Of a stretch of DNA of 64,000 bases, positions 52,738 through 60,188 are shown piece after piece (the stretch's first letter is position 1; every line of letters begins with the position of its first letter). The stretch spans positions 62,001 through 126,000 of the forward strand of contig NZ_JAAGPI010000005.1 in the NCBI RefSeq assembly GCF_017104715.1, read 5' to 3'. Source of the stretch: Burkholderia sp. Ac-20365 (lineage in GTDB: Bacteria; Pseudomonadota; Gammaproteobacteria; Burkholderiales; Burkholderiaceae). Made by a program: the position numbers and the translations under genes. The notes under the pieces are model-generated. The model saw only the letters and a list, made by a program, of their open reading frames with translations. It had not been told where the DNA came from and searched no databases.

Positions 52738-53607
52738 ATGGGGATGTCCATGAGTCTCTCTGCCTTTGCCGCTGCGCCAGCAGCAGGTGCAATCGATACG
52801 ACGCGCGCGTCGGGTACGGACCGCCTGAAGGTCCAGCAACTCAGTCATGCATTTCGGACTGCCGATGGTGTCGATGTGCCGATCTTCGAGCGTCTCGACT
52901 TCAGCGTGAAAAGCGGTGAGATCGTGTCGATTGTCGGCCGAAGCGGCGCCGGCAAGAGCACGCTGTTCAATCTCGTTTCAGGGTTGATCCAGCCGCAATC
53001 GGGTCATGTCAGCGTGGGGGCGCGCGAAGATGGCAGCGCGGGCCGCATCGCCTACATGCTGCAAAAAGACCTGCTGATGCCGTGGCGCACGGTGTTGCAA
53101 AACGCGGTGCTCGGCATCGAGCTGTATCGTAAGGTCAAAGCGGCTGATTACGAACGCGCACGTCAGATGCTGTCACGTTACGGACTGGGCGCCGTGGCCG
53201 ACGCTTACCCACATTCGCTTTCCGGCGGCATGCGCCAGCGCGTGGCACTGACGCGCACGCTGCTCGTCGATCCCACACTCGTGCTGCTCGACGAGCCGTT
53301 TTCAGCGCTCGACTATGAGACGCGGCTCGCACTTGAAGACGACGTGATGGCGCTGCGTGAGCAAAGCGGCACGAGCGTTGTGCTCGTCACACACGATATC
53401 GAAGAAGCAATCGCGGTGAGCGACCGCGTGATCCTGCTGGGCGGCCGCCCCGCGCGCATCGAAGACGACATCGACGTGCGTCTTACCACGCACGGACCGC
53501 GCACTGCTGTATCGGCGCGCGAAGCGCCCGAATTCCGCACCTTCCATTCGCGCGTCTGGAATGGGCTGCGCAGCCATACCATCCAGCACTCGGGAGCCAC
53601 GGCATGA
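52738..53607 (+). CDS. ABC transporter ATP-binding protein (SsuB/TauB/nitrate type)
   Basis: A 289-residue ATPase: Walker A GRSGAGKST near 70, Q-loop YMLQKDLLMPWRTVL near 106, signature LSGGMRQRVALTR near 161, Walker B LVLLDEPFSALD near 181. The PW-R Q-loop form is typical of the sulfonate/taurine/nitrate and NMT1/THI5-type importer family. The exact start is uncertain: ATG codons occur at 52738, 52744 and 52750, none with a strong ribosome site, and the dyad at 52706-52720 lies just upstream. Its stop overlaps the permease start (ATGA), so the next gene is coupled. Confidence 0.87.
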   Translation: MGMSMSLSAFAAAPAAGAIDTTRASGTDRLKVQQLSHAFRTADGVDVPIFERLDFSVKSGEIVSIVGRSGAGKSTLFNLVSGLIQPQSGHVSVGAREDGSAGRIAYMLQKDLLMPWRTVLQNAVLGIELYRKVKAADYERARQMLSRYGLGAVADAYPHSLSGGMRQRVALTRTLLVDPTLVLLDEPFSALDYETRLALEDDVMALREQSGTSVVLVTHDIEEAIAVSDRVILLGGRPARIEDDIDVRLTTHGPRTAVSAREAPEFRTFHSRVWNGLRSHTIQHSGATA

Positions 53608-54422
53608 GCGACGTAGCAATGTCATCCGACGCGCCGGTGCGCCAGCGCATGAAGCCACGCCACGCGGCAAAGCTCGGCACCACGGGCGCTGTTGCGCTCA
53701 TCGTCGTCGCGCTCATCGCGCTGTGGCAGGTGGCCGTCTCGGCGGGCTGGATCAACGGCAAACTGCTGGGCTCGCCTGAGGGCATCTGGCTGGCTGCGCA
53801 GCAAGGTCTCAACGGCGGCACGCTGATCAGCGACACGCTCGTCACGCTCTACGAAACCGTGCTCGGTCTCGTGGTGGGCAGCGGGCTCGGCATCGCGCTC
53901 GGTTTGCTGCTGTGGTTCGTGCCGCGCGTCTCGGGCGTCGCCGAAGGCCTGTCGGTCATTCTGAACAGTATCCCGAAGATCGCGCTCGGGCCGCTCATCG
54001 TCATCTGGTTCGGCTCGGACATGACGTCGAAAGTGTGGCTCGCCGGCATTTCCACGTTTGCGGTGGCGATGATCTCTTCCTGTGCCGCCGCGCGCGAAGT
54101 CGACAAGGACCTGCTCAACCTGTTCCGCTCGTTCAACGCAAAGCCTTCGATGATCTTCACCAAGCTCATCCTGCCAGGCGCAATGCCGTGGGTGTTTTCC
54201 ACGCTGCGCGTGAACATCGGCTTCGCGCTGATCGGCGCGGTGGTGGGCGAGTACATCGCTTCGCAGGCAGGGTTGGGACACGAAGTGTTCGTCGCGGGGT
54301 CGCTGTTCGATCTGAACACCGTGTGGCTCGGCATCATCGTGCTCACGCTGATGGCGACGCTCTTGAGCTGGATCGTTCAATTCACGGAAGCAAAGGTCAT
54401 TTCATGGAAGGCAAAACGATGA
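53604..54422 (+). CDS. ABC transporter permease (SsuC/TauC-type)
   Basis: A 272-residue inner-membrane permease with about six membrane segments and the BPD_transp_1 coupling loop (SFNAKPSMIFTKLILPGAMP, near 180). It belongs with the SsuB-like ATPase before it and the binding protein after it; both junctions overlap by four bases. The family imports sulfonates, nitrate, or pyrimidine/thiamine precursors, so it gives no unique substrate. Confidence 0.9.
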   Translation: MSDVAMSSDAPVRQRMKPRHAAKLGTTGAVALIVVALIALWQVAVSAGWINGKLLGSPEGIWLAAQQGLNGGTLISDTLVTLYETVLGLVVGSGLGIALGLLLWFVPRVSGVAEGLSVILNSIPKIALGPLIVIWFGSDMTSKVWLAGISTFAVAMISSCAAAREVDKDLLNLFRSFNAKPSMIFTKLILPGAMPWVFSTLRVNIGFALIGAVVGEYIASQAGLGHEVFVAGSLFDLNTVWLGIIVLTLMATLLSWIVQFTEAKVISWKAKR

Positions 54423-55396
54423 AACGGATGAACGCACGCATGGGCGCGATCGCGGCGGCTGCCGCGATAACGGGGTTCGCAGTTCAACTGCCCGCGCACG
54501 CGGCCGAGCCGGTAACGGTCTATCAGGCATTCCAGTCGATCCAGTACCTGCCGCTCTACGTGGCAATCGACAAGGGCATCTTCGCGAAGAACGGACTCGA
54601 CGTGACGAAGGTCACGGCAGGCAGCGGCGCGGCGGGCGTGGCGGCCGTGATCGGCGGTCATGCGGACTTCTCGCTGCAGGACCCGATGACCGCCGTGCTC
54701 GCGAATATCAAGGGCGCGAGTGTCATCAGCGTGGCGAACGTGGTGGCGGGCGTTCCGGTGTGGGTCATCGCGCCGCCCGATGCCGGCGTGCATCAGCCCG
54801 GCGACATGTCGAGCAAGAGCGTGGCCGTCGCGCTGCCGCCGTCGACCAGCACCTACCTGCTGCAACGTCTCATCAAGGATCAGAAGATCGAGAAGGTCTC
54901 GCTCAATACGGTGCAGCTCGGCACCGAACTCGCGCCCGTCAGCGCGGGCCGCAGCCAGGCAGCGGCCGTCTACGAACCGCAGGCCGACACGGGCATCGCG
55001 CAAGGCTACAAGATCGTATACGGCTTCCCGAAGGCCTATCCGGGCGGCTACGCATTCTCGACCATCGACACGCTCGCTTCGACCATCAAGGACAAGCCGA
55101 AGATGGTCGCCGCCTTCGTGAAATCGATCGCAGAGGCCGAGGCGCTCATTCACCAGTCGCCGCAGACGGCCAAGGACGTCGCAAAGAGCGAGTTTCCCTC
55201 GCTCGATCCGAAGATCGTGGAAGCAGCCGTGGGACGGTTGATCGACCAGAACATCTACGCGCCGACGCCGGATATTTCCGAGCAGGCTTTCCGCAACGCG
55301 TTGGATCTGCAGGAGTCGATCGGCAATATCAAGCCGGGCGCCGTCACCTATGCGGGATCGGTCGACAATTCGTTCGCGGCTTCGCTGGCAAAATAG
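54419..55396 (+). CDS. ABC transporter substrate-binding protein (SsuA/NMT1/THI5-like)
   Basis: A 325-residue periplasmic binding protein with signal peptide ending near LPAHA (residue 28). The mature N-terminus VTVYQAFQSIQYLPLYVAID and the AGSGAAGVAAVIGGHADFSLQDP segment match the SsuA/TauA and NMT1-like family. The ATG at 54419 overlaps the permease stop (ATGA). Two amidase genes and a GntR gene follow on the same strand, so the ligand may be an amide, nitrile derivative or other nitrogenous compound rather than a sulfonate; the family fold alone cannot decide. Confidence 0.88.
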   Translation: MKRMNARMGAIAAAAAITGFAVQLPAHAAEPVTVYQAFQSIQYLPLYVAIDKGIFAKNGLDVTKVTAGSGAAGVAAVIGGHADFSLQDPMTAVLANIKGASVISVANVVAGVPVWVIAPPDAGVHQPGDMSSKSVAVALPPSTSTYLLQRLIKDQKIEKVSLNTVQLGTELAPVSAGRSQAAAVYEPQADTGIAQGYKIVYGFPKAYPGGYAFSTIDTLASTIKDKPKMVAAFVKSIAEAEALIHQSPQTAKDVAKSEFPSLDPKIVEAAVGRLIDQNIYAPTPDISEQAFRNALDLQESIGNIKPGAVTYAGSVDNSFAASLAK

Positions 55397-55475
55397 GGTC
55401 TCCGCAGTCATTGCCGGCAATCGACCCACGCGTTCGCGCGCGCCCGTGCGCGAACGCTTCGAATGGAAGTGCAAC

Positions 55476-56801
55476 ATGACCGAAGCCTCGCCGTCGTTCG
55501 TGACGGAACTGATCGCGCAACGCGGCAATGTCGCCGCGAGCCGCGCCCGCCTCGACGCCGCCATCGCGCGCGCCGATGCGCTCGAACCCACGCTGCACGC
55601 CTTCACGTACCGCCCCGAATCGTATGTCGAGCCGGATGCGTGCACGCCGCTCGCGGGTCTGCCCGTTGGCGTGAAGGATCTGATCGACACCGTCGACATG
55701 CCGACCGCGTACGGCTCGCCGATTTATCGCGAGCATCGTCCGCAGGCGGATGCCGCCATCGTGACGAAGCTGCGCGACTATGGCGCGCTTGTATTCGGCA
55801 AAACCGTGACCACGGAATTCGCGTGGCGCCAGCCCGGCCCGACCGTCAACCCGTGGGGCCACACGCACACGCCGGGCGGCTCGTCGAGCGGTTCTGCGGC
55901 GGCGGTGGGTGCCGGCATCGTGCCGCTTGCGCTCGGCACGCAAACGGTCGGTTCGGTGATCCGCCCGGCCGCCTATTGCGGTGTGGTCGGCTACAAGCCG
56001 AGCTATGGCAGCATCGCGCGCGATGGCGTGCATCCGCTCGCCGCGTCGCTCGATCACATCGGCCTTTTTGCGCAGTCGGTGGAAACGGCCGCGCTTGCAC
56101 ACGCGCTGTTCGTGGCCGGGCGTCCTGACACAATCGAAAGCGTCGCTAACTGGCAGACGTGGTTCGCGCCGCTCGCCGCGTCACCGCGTCTGGGCGCCGT
56201 GCGCACCCCTTTCGATGCGCGCCTGCAGGACGCGCAGAAAGCTAACTTCGAAGCAGCGCTTGCGCAGTTGCGCGCTGCAGGCGCCGAGGTGGTCGAAATT
56301 GCATTCGGCGCGGATCTCGCGCAGATCGTCGATGCGCTGCAGGTGATCTTGCGCGTGGAGGCGTGGCACGCAATCGGTCCGGTGTCGGAGTATCACCGCG
56401 CGCAACTCAGCCATCACATGCAGGCGCTGATCGACGAAGGCGCGGCGATGCCCGAAGCGCGCTATCGCGATGCACTGGCGTTGCAGTCAGCACTGCGCGC
56501 GGAATCGGCGGCGCTGCTCGCGGGCTGCGACGCACTCGTCAGCGTGCCGGCGACGGGTGCGGCACCCGAAGGTCTCGACGATACGGGCGACCCTGTTTTC
56601 TGCGCGCCGTGGAGCCTGCTCGGCGTGCCTGCCGTGACGGTGCCATCAGGCTGGACCGCGCAGGGCTTGCCGCTGGGTTTCCAGATCATCGGCGCATTCG
56701 GCGAGGATCTGGCGACACTGCGCACGGCGGCGTGGGTCGAACGCGTAATCGGTGCGAAGCGCGACCTCGCGCCCGATGCACGCAGCGAATCCGCCGCCTG
56801 A
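55476..56801 (+). CDS. Amidase signature-family hydrolase
   Basis: A 441-residue amidase. The Ser-cisSer-Lys triad is visible: Lys in GVKDLIDT near 70, cis-Ser in GGSSSGSAAA near 137, and the nucleophile Ser in TVGSVIRPA near 160. Amidase family members hydrolyse amides, allophanate or aryl-acylamides. Length matches single-domain members. It begins 79 bases after the binding-protein gene and is followed by a GntR gene (56-base gap). The hydrolysed amide is presumably what the SsuABC-like transporter brings in; this is inference from position. Confidence 0.9.
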   Translation: MTEASPSFVTELIAQRGNVAASRARLDAAIARADALEPTLHAFTYRPESYVEPDACTPLAGLPVGVKDLIDTVDMPTAYGSPIYREHRPQADAAIVTKLRDYGALVFGKTVTTEFAWRQPGPTVNPWGHTHTPGGSSSGSAAAVGAGIVPLALGTQTVGSVIRPAAYCGVVGYKPSYGSIARDGVHPLAASLDHIGLFAQSVETAALAHALFVAGRPDTIESVANWQTWFAPLAASPRLGAVRTPFDARLQDAQKANFEAALAQLRAAGAEVVEIAFGADLAQIVDALQVILRVEAWHAIGPVSEYHRAQLSHHMQALIDEGAAMPEARYRDALALQSALRAESAALLAGCDALVSVPATGAAPEGLDDTGDPVFCAPWSLLGVPAVTVPSGWTAQGLPLGFQIIGAFGEDLATLRTAAWVERVIGAKRDLAPDARSESAA

Positions 56802-56857
56802 TCTTTTCGTACAGACACTCAACATCGGGCACTGACAGACCACGATCAGGAGACGCC

Positions 56858-57523
56858 ATGGGCAAGCCGTATCGCACGATTCAGGAATATGTATTGGGTA
56901 CGCTGCGCGTGGAGATCCTGCAAGGCGTCTATACCGCTGGCACGCGGCTGCGCCAGGAGGAAGTCGCGAAGCGTCTCGGTGTCAGCACGACGCCCGTGCG
57001 CGAAGCGTTTCGCGATCTGCGCGCGGAAGGACTCGTCGCGATCGATCCGAACAAAGGCGTCGAAGTGCGCGGCCTGACAGCGGATGATGTCAGCGAGATC
57101 TACGAGTTACGCATGATGCTCGAACCCATGCTCGCGGAGCGCGCGTGTCTGAACGCGAGCGTCGAACAACTGGATGCTGCGAATGCGTGCCACGAGACGA
57201 TGAGCACGGTCGCGCCCACTTCGGAGCAGTGGACGCTTCTCAACGAGGAGTTCCATCAGGCGCTGATGCAAACCGAAGCGGGGACGCGGCTGTTCGAGGT
57301 CGTGCGCGGGCTGTCGTTGCTCGCGAGGCCCTATGTCTCGCTGTCCATGTATGTGCAGCCCGATATCATGGCAAGCAACAACGAAGAGCATGCGCAACTG
57401 CTGGCTGCCTGGCGTGCACGCGACTCGGATGCAGTGCGCGAGCAGACGCGTGTGCATCTGCTCAATACGCGCGATGCGATCGTCGCGTGCGTCGATCAAT
57501 CTGCACGGGCGCTGGCAGCGTGA
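56858..57523 (+). CDS. GntR-family regulator (FadR/FCD subfamily)
   Basis: A 221-residue GntR protein with winged helix EEVAKRLGVSTTPVREAFRD (residues 30-49) and an FCD domain (EIYELRMMLEPMLAERA onward, with NEEFHQAL and NNEEHAQLL carrying likely metal His residues). CAGGAG is 5 bases before the ATG at 56858. It lies between the two amidase genes on the same strand and likely controls this transporter/amidase cluster, perhaps through the dyad at 52706-52720. Confidence 0.9.
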   Translation: MGKPYRTIQEYVLGTLRVEILQGVYTAGTRLRQEEVAKRLGVSTTPVREAFRDLRAEGLVAIDPNKGVEVRGLTADDVSEIYELRMMLEPMLAERACLNASVEQLDAANACHETMSTVAPTSEQWTLLNEEFHQALMQTEAGTRLFEVVRGLSLLARPYVSLSMYVQPDIMASNNEEHAQLLAAWRARDSDAVREQTRVHLLNTRDAIVACVDQSARALAA

Positions 57524-57593
57524 TTCGCTGTTTGATTCATCGGCAGCGTCACTACCCGTCCCCCCTGTCTCTCGCAGTTCCATCACGATCCGA

Positions 57594-59105
57594 ATGTCCG
57601 AAGCCCTGCTGGACCTGTCCGCCGTCGAGGCACGGCGCCTGATCGGCGCGGGCGAGCTGTCGCCCGTCGAGCTGCTCGACGCGTGTCTCGCGCGCATCGA
57701 AGCCATCGAGCCATCCGTTAACGCGCTTGCCGCCACCGCGTTCGAACGTGCACGCGACGAGGCGCGGCGCGCACAGGAAGCCGTCGCGCGCCGCGAACCG
57801 CTCGGCCTGCTGCACGGCTTGCCCATCGGCGTGAAGGATCTCGAAGAGACGGCTGGTCTGTTGACCACTTACGGATCGCCGCTCTATCGCGACCACGTGC
57901 CCGCCGCGGACAACGCGTTCGTTGCGCGTCTGCGCGCGGCCGGCGCGATCGTTACCGCGAAAACGAACACGCCGGAAATGGGCGCAGGCGCCAACACGCG
58001 CAACGCGGTGTGGGGTGCGACGGGCAACCCGTTCAATCCACGATTGAATGCGGGCGGTTCGTCGGGCGGGTCGGCCGTGGCGCTCGCAACGGGCATGTTG
58101 CCGCTCGCAACGGGTTCGGACCTCGGCGGTTCGCTGCGTATTCCGGCTGCGTTATGCGGCGTGGTGGGTTTTCGGGCGTCGCCGGGTCTGGTGCCGTCGG
58201 CGCATCGGCGGCTGGGCTGGGCGCCGAACTGGGTCAGCGGGCCGATGGGCCGCAGTGTCGCCGACGTGCGCCTGCAACTGGCCGCCGTCGCGGGACACTC
58301 ACCAGACGATCCACTCGGCTATCCCTTCGCACTGGATCCGCACGCCGCCGCGAGCCTCGATCACACCACCCTGCGCATCGGCTATACGGAAAATTTTGGT
58401 GTCTGCGCGGTCGATGCGTCGATTCGCGCAACGTTTCGCGCGAAGCTCGCGCGCATCGCCACGCAGGTGCGCGTGTGTGAACCCATCGATCCCGCCGAAC
58501 TCGACATCGGCGATGCGCATCGCGTGTTCGACGTGGTGCGCGCACAGGAATTCGTCGCGAGTCTGCGTGAGACTTATGAGCGCGATCCGTCTCTGCTCGG
58601 GCCGAACACGCGCACGAACTACGAGATGGGCAGTGCACTCACACTCGCCGACGTCGCACGCGCCGACACACAGCGCACCGCGCTATACCGGCGCTTCCAG
58701 TTGCTGTTCGCACGCTACGACGTGATCATTTCGCCCGTTTCGCCGGTCACGCCGTTCGCATGGACCACGCCGCACTGCGCGCAGATCGATGGCGTCGAAC
58801 TCGAGAATTACTACCGCTGGGTCGCACTCACTTACGTGGTCACGCTGCTCACCAATCCGTCGCTGTCGTTGCCATGCGGCGTCGATCACACGGGCATGCC
58901 ATTCGGTTTGCAGATGATCGGTCCGATGCGTGGAGAGGCGCGCCTGCTCGATGTCGCGCAAACGCTCGAAGCCACGTTTGCCCGCGACGAGGCGCTCGCG
59001 CGGCCTGTGCCCGATCTGCAAAAGCTGCGCGACACGCGTGAGGATGTGCAGGCGGATCTGCGTGCCGTCGTCACGCATCCGCCGGGCTTGCGGATGGGTG
59101 AGTAA
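57594..59105 (+). CDS. Amidase signature-family hydrolase
   Basis: A 503-residue amidase, second of the cluster and longer than the first. Triad segments are GVKDLEETAG (Lys near 80), GGSSGGSAVALATG (cis-Ser near 155) and GSDLGGSLRIPA (nucleophile Ser near 180). The GSDLGGSLR form is the canonical amidase signature, while the first amidase has TVGSVIRPA, so the two likely differ in substrate. It starts 70 bases after the GntR gene, without a strong ribosome site, and converges on the HisRS-like gene. Confidence 0.9.
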   Translation: MSEALLDLSAVEARRLIGAGELSPVELLDACLARIEAIEPSVNALAATAFERARDEARRAQEAVARREPLGLLHGLPIGVKDLEETAGLLTTYGSPLYRDHVPAADNAFVARLRAAGAIVTAKTNTPEMGAGANTRNAVWGATGNPFNPRLNAGGSSGGSAVALATGMLPLATGSDLGGSLRIPAALCGVVGFRASPGLVPSAHRRLGWAPNWVSGPMGRSVADVRLQLAAVAGHSPDDPLGYPFALDPHAAASLDHTTLRIGYTENFGVCAVDASIRATFRAKLARIATQVRVCEPIDPAELDIGDAHRVFDVVRAQEFVASLRETYERDPSLLGPNTRTNYEMGSALTLADVARADTQRTALYRRFQLLFARYDVIISPVSPVTPFAWTTPHCAQIDGVELENYYRWVALTYVVTLLTNPSLSLPCGVDHTGMPFGLQMIGPMRGEARLLDVAQTLEATFARDEALARPVPDLQKLRDTREDVQADLRAVVTHPPGLRMGE

Positions 59106-59188
59106 TTCTCGCGGTTACCGTGTTTGTGTGCCCTATTACAAGGTCAATGGGTGATCATTCGAAGAAAGCCACTTCGCGTAGGGTTCCG

Positions 59189-59831
59189 CTATACAAGACC
59201 TTGGGCGTTCATTGCCAACAACAGCCGTTCAGCGCCTATGCCGAAACCAGCGCCCTCCCGATATGCACCACCCCCTGCCACCTGTTGTTGCGCTCCGAGT
59301 TCGGCACAGCGCATTTCGAACCCCCGACCGTTCAGATAGTAGCTAAGTCCCCTACGGGCCGAACCATCGATCTCATAGCGAAGACCAAGCGAATCGAGAA
59401 AGCCGGTCGCTATTTCCTGGCTACGTTTGACAGCCGATTCTGGATCGGCGCATAGATACTCAAATCCCAGTTGGGAAAATTCACGGTAACGACCGGCTTG
59501 CGGTCGCTCATAGCGGTAGCATCGCGCGATATAAAACAACATCCGCTCCCGTCGGCGGCCCAGCAATTCGTTGCATCGCTCCTGAAAGAGTGCTGTCGCC
59601 TCGGGAATCAGGCAGCAAGCTCGTCCCTTCTTGTCCGGAAAGGCCCACATCTGCGCGATGATCTCGCTTCCGCCGACCTTTTTAATGAATGTTTCTTGAG
59701 ACCACAATGCGGGGACAATTGCCTCCTCTGCTCCAGCGTTAATGAAGATAGCTCCGGAATTGCGTTTCCAGAGCGCGAATCTGCGCGGCTTCCTTGCCAA
59801 CAATAAAACGTGTTCCGCGAATCATGGTCAT
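59189..59831 (-). CDS. Compact HisRS-like protein; coding frame changes by +1 at codon 29/30
   Basis: The product appears to be a class II aminoacyl-tRNA-synthetase catalytic core of the HisRS type. It starts at ATG 59831 (GAGAGGA 5 bases upstream) as MTMIRGTRFIVGKEAAQIR, matching the HisRS N-terminal IRG motif, but this frame stops after 30 codons at 59739. The continuation INAGAEEAIVPALW and the rest lie in the +1 frame to 59189, giving 213 residues in all. Motif 2 is YRYERPQAGRYREF, the His-site loop RRGLSYYLNGRGFE, motif 3 GFGIGAERLLLAM. The anticodon-binding domain and insertion domain of HisRS (about 420 residues) are absent, so it may be a paralogue like HisZ or act on another substrate. 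A histidine attenuator precedes it. Programmed shift, decay or sequencing error are all possible. Confidence 0.75.
59739..59756 (-). promoter_or_regulatory. prfB-like +1 frameshift signal with a His codon in the A-site
   Basis: On the minus strand the frame-0 codons CGG AGC TAT CTT CAT TAA occur exactly where the HisRS-like coding sequence needs a +1 shift. GGAG (59755-59752) can pair with the 3' end of 16S rRNA, and TAT CTT follows at the same spacing as in the RF2 gene prfB (AGGGGG TAT CTT TGA). At CTT the peptidyl-tRNA can slip to TTC, restoring the frame. Here the slow A-site codon would be CAT (His), with a stop next. Resemblance is seen directly; function is inference. Confidence 0.45.
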
Positions 59832-59860
59832 GAGAATCCTCTCGGGTGCTGAAAATAAAA

Positions 59861-59949
59861 AAGGCGCCTTTTGGCGCCTTGGTCGTTTCTGCATGGAGCA
59901 GGGAATGTGATCCCTGATCTTCTGCTATGGACGTAACGGACCACGGCGC
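59861..59949 (-). terminator. Histidine-type transcription attenuator (terminator and antiterminator)
   Basis: On the minus strand AAGGCGCC-AAAA-GGCGCCTT (59880-59861) followed by a T-rich run (59860-59852) is a rho-independent terminator just 21 bases before the HisRS-like ribosome site. Its 5' arm overlaps GACCAAGGCGC (59884-59874), which can instead pair with GCGCCGTGGTC (59949-59939) inside the leader ORF: 10 of 11 pairs. The two structures are mutually exclusive. A small hairpin CAGGGA/TCCCTG lies between (59899-59916). The arrangement matches classical leader-peptide attenuation: ribosome stalling at His codons frees the antiterminator arm. Confidence 0.75.
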
Positions 59950-60005
59950 ATCGGATGACGACCGTGATGGTGGTGAAATTCAATGAATACGTTACGAAGT
60001 TCCAT
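59925..60005 (-). CDS. Histidine-rich leader peptide
   Basis: A 26-codon ORF on the minus strand, start ATG at 60005, stop TAG at 59927-59925. It reads MELRNVFIEF, then four consecutive His (codons 11-14), Gly-Arg, a fifth His (17), and a short Arg/Pro tail. A run of His codons just upstream of mutually exclusive RNA hairpins and a HisRS-like gene is the pattern of his-operon leader peptides. The ribosome site before the ATG is weak; in-frame upstream TTG starts are possible. The peptide itself probably has no function other than being translated. Confidence 0.78.
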   Translation of the reverse strand: MELRNVFIEFHHHHGRHPMRRGPLRP

Positions 60006-60188
60006 GAAGTTGATATTGACACACAAACTAATGACAGTGCAACGGCGGCGATGCAACCACCGTTTTCCTGTGTCGCCGCGAAACATTTGTAAATGTCTGT
60101 TAATGCGACGATCCGCCGTTCCGTTTTGACCACAGAAGCGCCGCTCCACTTGGTACGATCGCGCCTTTTCCGATAGTGGCCTGTCACG

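Noticed and set aside
59832..60005. T-box riboswitch in front of the HisRS-like gene
   Set aside because: No T-box core or specifier-loop structure is visible; the His-rich leader ORF with alternative hairpins explains the region better.
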